Positions 15,727 through 25,100 of a stretch of DNA of 64,000 bases are shown here, in pieces. The stretch is from Streptomyces hyderabadensis (GTDB lineage Bacteria > Actinomycetota > Actinomycetes > Streptomycetales > Streptomycetaceae), in assembly GCF_020404845.1 (NCBI RefSeq), contig NZ_JAIOJZ010000011.1:1-64000 (forward strand), given 5' to 3'. The notes beneath the pieces are model-generated. The model searched no databases. It saw nothing but the letters and a program-made list of their open reading frames with translations, and had not been told where the DNA came from. The stretch's first letter is position 1. Each line of letters opens with the position of its first letter. Position numbers and translations under genes: made by a program.

Positions 15727-17441
15727 GGTTCGACCACCAGCGCCTTGACGATCCGCACCTCGTCGCCGCCCAGGGCGCGGACGCGGTACGGGCCGACCGC
15801 GGCGGGGATCGTGATGGTCTCCGCGAAGGCGAGGGTGTGCGTGCGGCCGTCGCGGGTTTCGACAACGGCACCTTCGCCCGCGGCCACGTTGAGGATGTGG
15901 AAGCGTCCGGCGGTGTCGTCGCGCATGTCGCAGCCCCGCGACACGACGAGGCGGTGCACCGCGTAGAACATCTCGGGCAGCGCGCCCAGGACCTCCTCGC
16001 GCCAGCCCTCGCCGGAGCGCAGCACCCGCGGCTGCTGGACGAGGTCCTTCGTGACGTCCTCACCGCGCCGGGCCGTGTCCAGGTTGGCGAAGCCGTGCTC
16101 GTAGGGCAGGGGCCGGGAGGCACCGGCGGCATCCTTGCGCAGCCAGTCGTAGAGCCGCAGGGAGTACAGGTAGGGGGTCGCGCTCACTTCCAGCACCAGG
16201 TTGCCCGCGCCGGACGCGTGCGGTGTGCCCGCCGGGATCATGAACAGCTGGCCCACCGTCGCGGGGTGCGACTGGATGTGCTGCTCGACGGGTATCGGGG
16301 TGCCGTTGGCTATCGAGTCCTCCACCTGACGCCGCATGACGTCGAGGTCCGCCTCCCCGGTGAGGCCGAGCAGCACTCGGGCGCCGTCCTCGCTCGCGGT
16401 GACGTAGTACGTCTCGTGCTGGGTGTACGGCCAGCCGAACACCTCCCGCATGTACCGCTCCCGCGGGTGGAGGTGCAGGGACAGGTTGCCGCCGCCCATC
16501 GTGTCCAGGTAGTCGAACCGGATCGGGAAGGAGGTGCCGAAGGCGCGGTGCACGTCCTCGCCGAGCATGTCCTCGGGGTGTGCGGCGCACAGCAGTTGGA
16601 AGGGGACCTCGACCTGGGCCGCGTCCCTGTCCCCGATCAGGACCCCCGCCTCGGGCGCGATCAGCTCGTAGCCCAGGGCCGTGTTCCCCGCCTGCGGGGT
16701 GAAGCCGAGTTCGCTCGCCGCCCACTGGCCGCCCCACGGGGTGGAGTTGAAGTACGGACGGGTGCGTACCGGGCCCCGGGCCAGGTGGGCCAGCGTGCTG
16801 CGCAGTGCGGCACCGTCCAGTGCGGCCGGGCCGGCCGCGTCCTGGACGTCGATCCACCGGTCGATCCGTCCCGCGATCGTGTCCCGGTGCCGGTCCAGCA
16901 CGGGCCAGTCGGTGTAGAACAGGCGCACCAGGTCGCCGGGCGCGGCGGGGCGCCCCAGGTTGACCCCGACGGGCAGCTCACCCTTCGACACGGCCGCCTC
17001 GGCGTACCGCTTCGGCAGGTCGGCGTACCACAGCAGATCCGGTCCGCACAGCGACGCGCCCGGCCCGTACACCAGCACCACCGCGTCCCGCGCGGGCCGC
17101 TCGGGCCGTGGAGGGGAGTCGAACAGATCCGCGACCTGCGCCTGGGACAGCGGGGTGAAGAACGGGTCGTCGGCGGGGACGGGCCGGGTCCCGATCCGCT
17201 CGTCGGCCGCCGCCGCGTAGTGGTCGCGCACGTCGACCAGGTCGACGTCGCGGCCCGCGGTGCGTACGGCTCCCGCGAGGCCGTCGGCCAGCGCGCTCCA
17301 GTCGAGGGCCGCGGGACCGTCGACGGCCAGGACGAGCGGACCCGGCGGCAGCTCCGCGGCCAGGGCCGGCCAGCCGACGGTCACCTTGCCGTCGACCGGC
17401 TGGTAGCTGGGGAGGGGGTCATACGAACGGGACGCGGGCAC
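15723..17441 (-). CDS. Class I mannose-6-phosphate isomerase with N-terminal kinase-like domain
   Basis: Protein of 572 residues, much longer than the usual 300-400 of class I phosphomannose isomerases. From about residue 230 (RPYFNSTPWGGQW) it has the isomerase cupin, with likely zinc ligands in NLSLHLHP, in YTQHETYYV and in GTPHASG. The first ~215 residues look like a uridine-kinase-type nucleotide fold. The P-loop position, however, reads LAVDGPAALDWSALA, with no GKS/T, so this part is probably not an active kinase. The start is ATG 17441 with AAGGAGCAG. It is the first gene of the leftward operon and should convert mannose-6-phosphate to fructose-6-phosphate. Confidence 0.88.
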   Translation of the reverse strand: MPASRSYDPLPSYQPVDGKVTVGWPALAAELPPGPLVLAVDGPAALDWSALADGLAGAVRTAGRDVDLVDVRDHYAAAADERIGTRPVPADDPFFTPLSQAQVADLFDSPPRPERPARDAVVLVYGPGASLCGPDLLWYADLPKRYAEAAVSKGELPVGVNLGRPAAPGDLVRLFYTDWPVLDRHRDTIAGRIDRWIDVQDAAGPAALDGAALRSTLAHLARGPVRTRPYFNSTPWGGQWAASELGFTPQAGNTALGYELIAPEAGVLIGDRDAAQVEVPFQLLCAAHPEDMLGEDVHRAFGTSFPIRFDYLDTMGGGNLSLHLHPRERYMREVFGWPYTQHETYYVTASEDGARVLLGLTGEADLDVMRRQVEDSIANGTPIPVEQHIQSHPATVGQLFMIPAGTPHASGAGNLVLEVSATPYLYSLRLYDWLRKDAAGASRPLPYEHGFANLDTARRGEDVTKDLVQQPRVLRSGEGWREEVLGALPEMFYAVHRLVVSRGCDMRDDTAGRFHILNVAAGEGAVVETRDGRTHTLAFAETITIPAAVGPYRVRALGGDEVRIVKALVVEP

Positions 17442-17468
17442 ATCTGCTCCTTACTCGGCTCCACTTGC

Positions 17469-17480
17469 GTTAACGATAAC
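17469..17480. promoter_or_regulatory. LacI-type operator candidate O1
   Basis: GTTAACGATAAC, a near-perfect 12-bp palindrome (5 of 6 pairs) centred on CG, as LacI-family operators are. It lies 28 bp before the isomerase start and overlaps a possible minus-strand -10 (TGTTAT) paired with a TGGACA box. Confidence 0.6.
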
Positions 17481-17517
17481 AGTGCTTGGCTGGAGGTGTC
17501 CACGCTCGATCCGCGAC

Positions 17518-17545
17518 TTGATAGAGGCGCGCTACCGCGTATGAG
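17518..17545 (+). promoter_or_regulatory. Possible promoter of the mannan importer operon
   Basis: TTGATA and TATGAG hexamers with a 16-bp gap on the plus strand, within the 291-bp divergent region. This is only a consensus-type match. Confidence 0.35.
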
Positions 17546-17614
17546 CTGCACATTTTTCGACCCTCGTACCTCATGGCGATTCTTTTCCCCTCGAACTCTT
17601 GCTACCGGCGGAAT

Positions 17615-17626
17615 GGTGTCGTTAAC
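17615..17626. promoter_or_regulatory. LacI-type operator candidate O2 (half-site)
   Basis: Read on the minus strand, GTTAACGACACC shares its first eight bases with O1 but has a degraded second half. It lies between the candidate promoter and the binding-protein gene, 146 bp from O1. Confidence 0.4.
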
Positions 17627-17732
17627 CTCCACGCAACACACACCGGGGCTGCTCCGGGGTCTCTCCGACGCCGCACACGTCCTGCGATTCACATCCGGCC
17701 ATGCAGGTGGCCCGATTCCGTGAAGGTGATCA

Positions 17733-19046
17733 ATGTCAGCATCGGGCAGGACCAGCAGTGCGGCCGTGCCGCTCGCTCGGCGCCGCTTCCTCACCGGGGT
17801 GGCCGCCGGCGCGGCCGCCCTGGCGGCGGGGGGCTGCGCGCGAGGAGCCAGCACGTCCGCGCAGCCGGGGACCACGAGCATTTCCAACGACAACGCCACC
17901 TGGGACGACGGCTACCGGGCGGCCGGCCGCGAGCTCAAGAAGATCACCGGATACACGCTCAGGCCGCTGTCGAACCCGTCGGTCACCTCGTACCAGCAGG
18001 TCGTGCAGATGACCCTGCAGACCTCGAAGTCCTCCGACCTCGTCAAGTGGGCGTCCGGCTACCAGCTCAAGCGCCTGGCGCGCGCCGGCGGGCTCACCGA
18101 TCTGACGCCCGTGTGGAAGGGGTACGCGGCCAAGGGCTGGGTGCGCGGCACGTCGCGGGAGTCCGTCTCCTACCGGGGCAAGGTGTTCGGGATCCCGCTG
18201 TACGAGTCGTACTACGTGCTCTTCTACAGCAAGCCGGTGTTCGGGAAGCTGGGCCTGTCCGCCCCGAGCAGCTGGGACGAGCTGCTGCACTGCGCCGAGG
18301 TCCTCAAGCGCAACAAGATCACCCCCTTCCTCGCCAGCCAGGTGGGCGGCTGGCCGGCGATCGAGTGGTTCCAGGAGCTGGTCAGCAAGGTCGACCCCGG
18401 CTTCTACCAGCAACTGGTCGCCGGCGAAGCCTCCTACACGGACGACCGTGCCCGCCGGGCCATGGACATCTGGCACGACTTCATGCGCAAGGGCTGGATG
18501 ACGTCTCCCGACTTCGACCAGGCACGCGGCCCCGGCGCGCTGAAAGAGGGCACGGTGGGCATGTTCCTGCACGGCACCTGGCAGGCGTCGGGCATGTCGG
18601 CGGCCGGGATGAAGCCCGGCACCGACTACGGCGCCTTCATCCTGCCGACGGTGCGTCCCGCCTCCCAGAAGAGCGTGATCGCCGAGTCGGGGGTCTTCGT
18701 GGTGCCCAGCCGCGCCTCTTCCCACGAGGCGGCGATGGCGAACGTCGGGGCCTGGCTCGACCCGGCCGTCCAGCGGGTGTGGAGCGACTTCCTCCAGGAC
18801 AGCTCCGCCAACCCGAAGGTACGCGCGTCCAATCCGGTGGTGGCCTCACTCCAGCGGGACATCGCCCGCAACCGCCGGACGGCGCTGGTCCGCTACTGGG
18901 AGGCCAGCCCGCCCAGCCTCATCCAGGGCAACACCAACGACCTCGGCGGATTCATGGCCGGACAGACCTCACCGGCCACCACCCTGCGCCGGATGCAGGA
19001 GCGCGCACACGACGAATGGGCGGCCTGGAAGCGAGACGAAGCATGA
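17733..19046 (+). CDS. Sugar ABC transporter substrate-binding lipoprotein
   Basis: Surface binding protein of 437 residues that should capture manno-oligosaccharides for import. A twin-arginine RRRFLTG signal (17-23) leads to a lipobox AAGGC with the lipidated Cys at 35, so it is probably a Tat-exported lipoprotein. The rest is an extracellular-solute-binding family 1 fold (SWDELLHCAEVLKRNKITPFL...GTVGMFLHGTW). The start is ATG 17733 with AAGGTGATC. It is the first gene of the rightward operon, and the stop overlaps the first permease by 4 bp. No ATPase is encoded nearby, so a shared MsiK-type ATPase is expected. Confidence 0.93.
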   Translation: MSASGRTSSAAVPLARRRFLTGVAAGAAALAAGGCARGASTSAQPGTTSISNDNATWDDGYRAAGRELKKITGYTLRPLSNPSVTSYQQVVQMTLQTSKSSDLVKWASGYQLKRLARAGGLTDLTPVWKGYAAKGWVRGTSRESVSYRGKVFGIPLYESYYVLFYSKPVFGKLGLSAPSSWDELLHCAEVLKRNKITPFLASQVGGWPAIEWFQELVSKVDPGFYQQLVAGEASYTDDRARRAMDIWHDFMRKGWMTSPDFDQARGPGALKEGTVGMFLHGTWQASGMSAAGMKPGTDYGAFILPTVRPASQKSVIAESGVFVVPSRASSHEAAMANVGAWLDPAVQRVWSDFLQDSSANPKVRASNPVVASLQRDIARNRRTALVRYWEASPPSLIQGNTNDLGGFMAGQTSPATTLRRMQERAHDEWAAWKRDEA

Positions 19047-20002
19047 GCACCTCAGTGACCGACCGACGTCCGCCGACCCCGGCCGGCGGACCGGGAGCGC
19101 CCCGGCGCACGAAACGGCGTCCCCCCTTGACGCAGGGGTGGGCCACCGCGCGTGAACGTGTGACGGCGGGCGGGTTCATGGCTCCGGCCGTCCTCCTCGT
19201 CACGCTGTTCCTGCTGGCCCCCTTCGTATGGACCGTCTACCGCAGCTTCTTCAGCGACACCCGGACCTCTCCGTTCAGCTGGTTCGACAACTACTCGCTG
19301 TTCGCGTCCGATCCGGCCCTGTCCCGCTCCATCCAGAACACCTTGATGTGGGTGCTGGGCACGGTCGCGCTGCCGTTCGTGCTCGGACTCGCGATCGCCT
19401 GCATGACCAACGCCGGCCGGTTCTCACGCCTCGCGCGACTGTGCGTCGTACTCCCCTACGCGCTCTCGGGATCCGCGGTGGCGGTGGTGTGGAACTTCAT
19501 GCTCACCACCGACGGTGCCGTCAACCAGGTCCTGACCGGTCTGGGGCTCGACTCGCTGGCCCAGGGCTGGCTGCTGACCTGGCCGGGCAACACGGTCGTG
19601 ATGATCCTCGCCAACGCCTGGCAGGCCACCGGCGTGGCCGTCATCCTCTTCCTGGTCGGCCTGCAGTCCATCCCGCCCGAGACCCTGGAGGCCGGTGCCC
19701 TGGACGGCGCGAGCGGCTGGCAGCAGTTCCGCCACATCGTGCTGCCCCAGCTCCGCCCGGTGTCGATCATCGTGATCGGCATGAGCCTGGTCAACGGCCT
19801 CAAGTCCTTCGACCTGATCTGGGTGCTCACCCAAGGAGGCCCCGGACGGGCCACCGAGACGCTCGCCGTGTCCATGTACAACGAGACCTTCCTCGAACTG
19901 CGGCCCGGCGCCGGAGCGGCGATCGCGGTCGTCCTCACCGTGATCGTGCTGGCCGCTTCCTGGCTGTACCTGCGCCGCCAGCTCGACGTGAAAGGCGTGT
20001 GA
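19043..20002 (+). CDS. Sugar ABC transporter permease 1 (MalF-like)
   Basis: Inner-membrane permease of 319 residues with six predicted membrane segments after a basic, proline-rich N-terminus. The EAA loop (ETLEAGALDGASGWQQFRHIVLPQL), which contacts the ATPase, lies about two-thirds along. The ATG overlaps the binding-protein stop (ATGA), so translation is coupled. It pairs with the permease encoded next. The open frame continues far upstream over the binding-protein gene, but that extension is out of frame with the real gene. Confidence 0.94.
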   Translation: MSTSVTDRRPPTPAGGPGAPRRTKRRPPLTQGWATARERVTAGGFMAPAVLLVTLFLLAPFVWTVYRSFFSDTRTSPFSWFDNYSLFASDPALSRSIQNTLMWVLGTVALPFVLGLAIACMTNAGRFSRLARLCVVLPYALSGSAVAVVWNFMLTTDGAVNQVLTGLGLDSLAQGWLLTWPGNTVVMILANAWQATGVAVILFLVGLQSIPPETLEAGALDGASGWQQFRHIVLPQLRPVSIIVIGMSLVNGLKSFDLIWVLTQGGPGRATETLAVSMYNETFLELRPGAGAAIAVVLTVIVLAASWLYLRRQLDVKGV

Positions 20003-20004
20003 CG

Positions 20005-20820
20005 ATGTCCCTCGGCCGAGTTCTGCGCAACGCCGTCATCGCGGTACTGGCCCTGCTGTGGCTGGTGCCCACCTGGCTCCTCGTCGTCAACGCATTGGTG
20101 CCCGCCGGGAGTTACTCGGGCAGTCCGCACTGGCTGCCCCAGCACTTCGGGCTGTTCGGCAACATGTCCCAGGCCTGGGACAAGGCCAACCTGGGCCCGG
20201 CCCTCGGCAACAGCCTGCTGTACTCCGTGGTGAGCGCCGCGGCCGCCGCGGTGATCGCCGGCTTCGCCGCCTTCGCCACGATCGTGATGCCCGTCAAACG
20301 GCAGGCGTTGTGGTTCTGGGTGATCTACTCCGGCACCCTGCTGCCCCTCCAGGTCTTCATCAGGCCCCTGTTCCTGTCCTACGCCCACACCTCGCTCTAC
20401 GACACCCAGACCGGCCTGGTGCTCATCTACACGGCGATCGCGGTCCCGTTCGCGTTCTTCGTCATGCGCAACTACGCCCTGACGCTGCCGCGTGAGGTCG
20501 TGGAAGCCGCCCGCATGGACGGTGCGTCGTGGTGGCGGGTGTTCTGGCAGATCCACGTTCCGCTGACCCGCTCCGCCATGATCGCCGTGTTCGTGTTCCA
20601 GTTCGTGGCCGTCTGGAACGACCTGATGTTCGGCATCACCATGGTCACGAGCCGCAACATCCGCCCCGTCATGGCCGCGCTCGCCGACCTGCAGGGCAAC
20701 TACTCCAACGTCGGGCCGCCCATCGTCCTGGCCGGCGCCCTCCTGGTGTCGCTGCCGACCGTAGTGCTGTTCTTCTCCGCCCAGCGCTTCTTCGTCAGCA
20801 GCCTCAAGATCCACCGCTGA
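20005..20820 (+). CDS. Sugar ABC transporter permease 2 (MalG-like)
   Basis: Second permease of 271 residues, with six membrane segments and the EAA loop VVEAARMDGASWWRVFWQIHVPLT. I chose ATG 20005, with AAAGG nine bases upstream; a GTG at 19999 overlaps the previous stop but lies too close to that ribosome site. It completes the membrane channel with permease 1. The stop is 47 bp before the secreted mannanase gene, so import and extracellular cutting are probably co-expressed. Confidence 0.94.
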   Translation: MSLGRVLRNAVIAVLALLWLVPTWLLVVNALVPAGSYSGSPHWLPQHFGLFGNMSQAWDKANLGPALGNSLLYSVVSAAAAAVIAGFAAFATIVMPVKRQALWFWVIYSGTLLPLQVFIRPLFLSYAHTSLYDTQTGLVLIYTAIAVPFAFFVMRNYALTLPREVVEAARMDGASWWRVFWQIHVPLTRSAMIAVFVFQFVAVWNDLMFGITMVTSRNIRPVMAALADLQGNYSNVGPPIVLAGALLVSLPTVVLFFSAQRFFVSSLKIHR

Positions 20821-20867
20821 GCCCGCACGCCTGCTCCTCCCCCGTCATCGTCGCGAAGGGAACACCC

Positions 20868-22073
20868 ATGCTGCGCTCGCTGCTCGTCCGCGCCACCGCC
20901 CCCGTCGTCTGCGCCGGCCTGCTCTGGACCGCCGCCCCCGCACACGCCCAGAGCCCCGGACACACCCGCCCGGTCTCCTCCGGCACCTGGGCCGACCGGG
21001 CCATCGGCGCCTACCGCGCCCTGCAGAAGCACCTGTACGAGGGCCCCGGCAGCCACGGGCTGTACCTGGAGCACACGCCCCGGCAGACCGCCGACCCGGA
21101 GCACTCCTACCTGTGGCCGTTCCGCGAGGCCGCCCAGGCAGCCGTAGACATGCAACGACTGCCGCGCACCGGGGCCGCCTACCGCCGGGACGCGGCCGAG
21201 CGGTTCGACACGGCCGAGCTGTACCACACGGGCGGCGAGCGCCCGGGCTACCAGTCGTACCTGCCCGCTCCCCTGGGCACGGGCGGCGACGTGTACTACG
21301 ACGACAACGCCGTGGTCGCCCTCAGCCAGCTCGACCAGTACGAGGAGACCGGCGACGCACGGTACCTGCGGCGGGCCGAGCAGGTCGTGCCCGTCGTCTC
21401 CCGGGCCTGGGACGGCGACGCCACCAAGGCGTGCCCGGGCGGCATGGACTGGTACGACGCGCCCGGCAACAACATCCGTGCCACCAACGTCACCGCCCTG
21501 TCGGCCCAGCTCGCCGCCCGGCTCTACGAGCACACCCGCGACCCGGCCTACCTCGACAAGGCGGAGCAGTGGTACGGCTGGGTGTACTCGTGCATGCGCA
21601 AGGCGCCCGGCCTGTACGCCAACGACCGCGGCGACGACGGCAGCACCAACGAGACGCTGTGGACCTACAACTCGGGGTCCATGATCGGCACTGCCACCGC
21701 GCTCTACCGCGGCACCGGTGACGCCGGGTACCTGAGGAAGGCGGTGGAAGACGCCCGCGGTTCCCTGGCGTACTGGACCGGGGGCACCCGCCTGCACGAC
21801 CAGCCCGCCGTCTTCAACGCCTTCTACTTCAAGGACCTGCTCGACCTGGACGCCGTCCGCCCCGACCCCGCCTATCTGAAGGCCATGAGCACGTACGCGG
21901 ACGGCACCTACCGGTCCAACCGCGACAGCGCCACCGGCCTGTTCCGCTTCCAGCCCTCCAACGGCGGCGACTACGACCCCGCCGCACCGGCCGCGACCCT
22001 CAACCAGTCGGCCATGGTCCAGATCTTCGCCACCCTCGCCGACGCCACCCACCGGGCCCACCGGACTTCCTGA
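20868..22073 (+). CDS. Secreted GH76 endo-alpha-1,6-mannanase
   Basis: Secreted enzyme of 401 residues that should cut alpha-1,6-mannan backbones, as in fungal mannoprotein. A Sec signal peptide ends near AHAQ at residues 25-28. The (alpha/alpha)6 barrel carries the GH76 double Asp in VYYDDNAVV (Asp145, Asp146). Other family strings include NNIRATNVTALSAQLAARLY and NETLWTYNSGSMIGTATALYR. It has no binding module or anchor, so it should be released to the medium. It lies between the importer genes and the GH38 mannosidase in one transcript. Confidence 0.94.
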   Translation: MLRSLLVRATAPVVCAGLLWTAAPAHAQSPGHTRPVSSGTWADRAIGAYRALQKHLYEGPGSHGLYLEHTPRQTADPEHSYLWPFREAAQAAVDMQRLPRTGAAYRRDAAERFDTAELYHTGGERPGYQSYLPAPLGTGGDVYYDDNAVVALSQLDQYEETGDARYLRRAEQVVPVVSRAWDGDATKACPGGMDWYDAPGNNIRATNVTALSAQLAARLYEHTRDPAYLDKAEQWYGWVYSCMRKAPGLYANDRGDDGSTNETLWTYNSGSMIGTATALYRGTGDAGYLRKAVEDARGSLAYWTGGTRLHDQPAVFNAFYFKDLLDLDAVRPDPAYLKAMSTYADGTYRSNRDSATGLFRFQPSNGGDYDPAAPAATLNQSAMVQIFATLADATHRAHRTS

Positions 22074-22122
22074 CGCGGCGCACCGCCCCCGCTCCCCTCG
22101 ACGCAAAGGACACTCACGCACC

Positions 22123-25100
22123 ATGCCCAAGCCACCGCTGACCCGGCCGTCCTGGTGGGACTCCGACCTCGCGCGCGACATCCTGAAGGAGCGCGTGGCC
22201 ACCACGGCCGGCCTCGGCGGCCGCCAGGTGCGCCTGTCGGGAGAGCCGCTGCTGCGCCACGACGGGAGGGGAGGACTGCTGCAGTCCATCCGGCTCGGGG
22301 TACACCACCCCGGCGCACACCCGCGGCTGCGCGTCACCCGGGCCCGTGTCACGACCGTCACAGGCGCCCCCGTCCACTGCGAGATCGTGCCCGGACCGGG
22401 AGACGACACCCGGCTCCTGGTCCCGGAAGTGGACGCGCCCACCCCGCTCCTGATCGAACTCCCGGAACTCGAAGAGGGAACCCAGGTCGCCTTCGAGGCA
22501 CGGCCGCAGCGCCACTGGACGCTGCACCTGGTGCAGCACTCCCACCTGGACATCGGCTACACCGACCCGCAGGGCAGGGTGATGGCCGAGAGCCGCGCCT
22601 ACCTCGACTCGCTCCTCGAACTGTGCCGCGACACCGACGACTGGCCGGAACCGGCCCGCTTCCGCTGGGCCGTGGAGGGATTCCACTCCTTCCAGGACTG
22701 GCAGGCCAACCGGCCCCGCCGCCAGGTGGAGAACCTCCTGGACCGGGTGCGCGAGGGGCGCGTCGAACTCACGGCCATGCCGTTCAACCTGCACACCGAG
22801 ACCTGCTCCACCGACGAACTGCACGAACTGCTGCGCCCGGTGACCGCGTTGCGAGCCCGGCACGGCATCGACATCACCACGGCCATGCAGACGGACGTGC
22901 CCGGCCAGGTGGTGGGCCTGCCCGACGTCCTGGCGGACTACGGCATCCGTTACCTGTCCGTGGCGCACAACTGGGCCGGGCGCGCGGTGCCCCACCTCGT
23001 CGGCGGGGAACACCTGCCCCGGCTGTTCCGCTGGCAGGCGCCGAGCGGCAACAGCGTCCTGGTCTGGCGGACTGACACCCCGCACGGCCTGGCCTACATG
23101 GAGGGCTCGATCCTCGGTTTCGACGAGTCGTACGGCCACGTCGACGACCTGCTGCCCGCCTACCTCGGCGCCCTGGCCAGCTTCCCCTACCCCCACCAGG
23201 GGCGCGGGATCCCCGGCTTCCCCGCCCTCGACCTGCCCGGCACCGCCGACCCCTACCCGTGGGACGTGCTGCACCTGCGGGTGCTGGGCAAGTTCGCGGA
23301 CAACGGCCCGCCGCGCCGCATCATCTCCGACACCGTGCGCCGCTGGAACGAACAGTGGGCCTACCCGCGGCTGCGCGCCTCACGCAACCAGGACTTCTTC
23401 GAGGACGCCGAGAAGCGCGTCGGGGACCGCCTGGAGACCTACCGGGGCGACTGGAGCGACTGGTGGGTCGACGGGGTCGGCGCGGGCGCCGTGCCGCTGG
23501 CGGCCACCCGGCGCGGGCAGGCCGCCCTCGCCGAGGCGCAGACCGTGGCCGGGTACGCCCATCTGATGGGCGTACCCGGCAGCACGGCCGTCGCCGCGGC
23601 CGCCCCGGAGGTCTACCGGTCCGCATCGCTGTTCAACGAGCACACCTGGGGCGCCGGCGACCCCTGGACCCACGGCGACCACGGCCACGGGTCGGGCGAG
23701 AAGCAGTGGCACTGGAAGTACTCCCAGGCCATGCGCGCGCACGACGACGCCGAGACGCTCCTGGACGCCGCTTCCGCCCTGCTCGGCGAGGCCTTCGCCC
23801 CGGCCGACGAGGCGGCGGCGTCCTTCTACGTCGTGAACACGTGCAGCTGGCCGCGCACCGAGACCGCACGCCTCTTCCTGCCGGAGAGCACGGTCGCGCT
23901 CGGCGACGCGGTACGGGTTCTCGACGGGCGCAGCGGCGAACCGCTGCCCTTCGCGGAGGAGGCGCAGAGCAACGAGCGTCACCGCGCGGCCGGGCGGTTC
24001 CTGCACGTGCCGGTCGCGGAGGTGCCGGCCTGCGGCGCCGTGCGCCTGGACGTCGTCACCGGCGCCGGCTTCCCCGCACCAGCCGACGGGGCGAACCCGC
24101 CCGCCGAGGCCACCGTCCTGGAGAACGACCACCTGCGCGTGACGGTCGACCTGCACGAGGCCTGCATCTCCTCCGTCGTCGACAAGGCGACCGGACGCGA
24201 GATGGTCCGCCAGGACGCCGTCGTCGGCTTCAACGGCTACGTCTACGACGAGTACGCCACGGCCGGCGCCTTCAACCACCAGTCCAGCAAGACCGTGGCC
24301 GACGACTCGATGCACCTGCTCGCCTCCCGCAGCACCGCGCCGCCCGCCGCCCTCGTCGACCGCACCACGGACGCCACCGGGCAGACCCTGGTCTACGAAT
24401 GCGCCCCGGCCGGCACCCGTCGGCTCCGGGTGCGCGTGCACCTGCCACACCACGCGGCCCGCATCGACATCGAGAACCGTATCGACAAGAACGCGACCCT
24501 CACCAAGGAGAGTGCCTTCTTCGCCTTCCCCTTCGCCCTCGACGACCCCGCCGTGCACACGGAGGCCACGGGCGGCGTCCTGGGCACCGACCGCGAGACC
24601 GTCCCGGGCTCCGCGGCCCACATGCGCGCCGTGCGGCGCTGGATCAGCCTGAGCGACGGCACCCGGCACGCGGTACTGGCGACGGCCGACGCCCCCCTGG
24701 TCCAGCTCGGCGGGATCGCGATCCCCTACGTCCCCTATCCGCAGTCGTTGCCCCAGGCGGAGCCGGCCACCGTCTTCTCCTGGGTGCACAACAACGTCTG
24801 GGACACCAACTTCCCCGCCCAGCAGGCCTTCGACCACGTCTTCCGCTACAGCGTCGGCTTCGCCACGACCATGGAGGACGACCCGGCGCGGGCCGACGAA
24901 CTCGCCGTACGCGTCGCCGCCGTCACCGGCCACCCCCTCGTGCCGGTACGCGCCCGCGCCTGCGCCGGTGCCGCGTCGCCGGCGCAGGAACGATTCCTTG
25001 CCCTGGACGAACCCCGGGTGCGGCTCGTCGGGGTGACGGTCCCCGAGAGCGGCAAGCTCCTGGTGCGTCTGCAGTCGCTGGCCGACGTCCCCGTCACCTG

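Noticed and set aside
15714..17723. Long plus-strand open frame antisense to the isomerase gene
   Set aside because: Shadow of the isomerase; it would also span the divergent promoter and operator-like sites.
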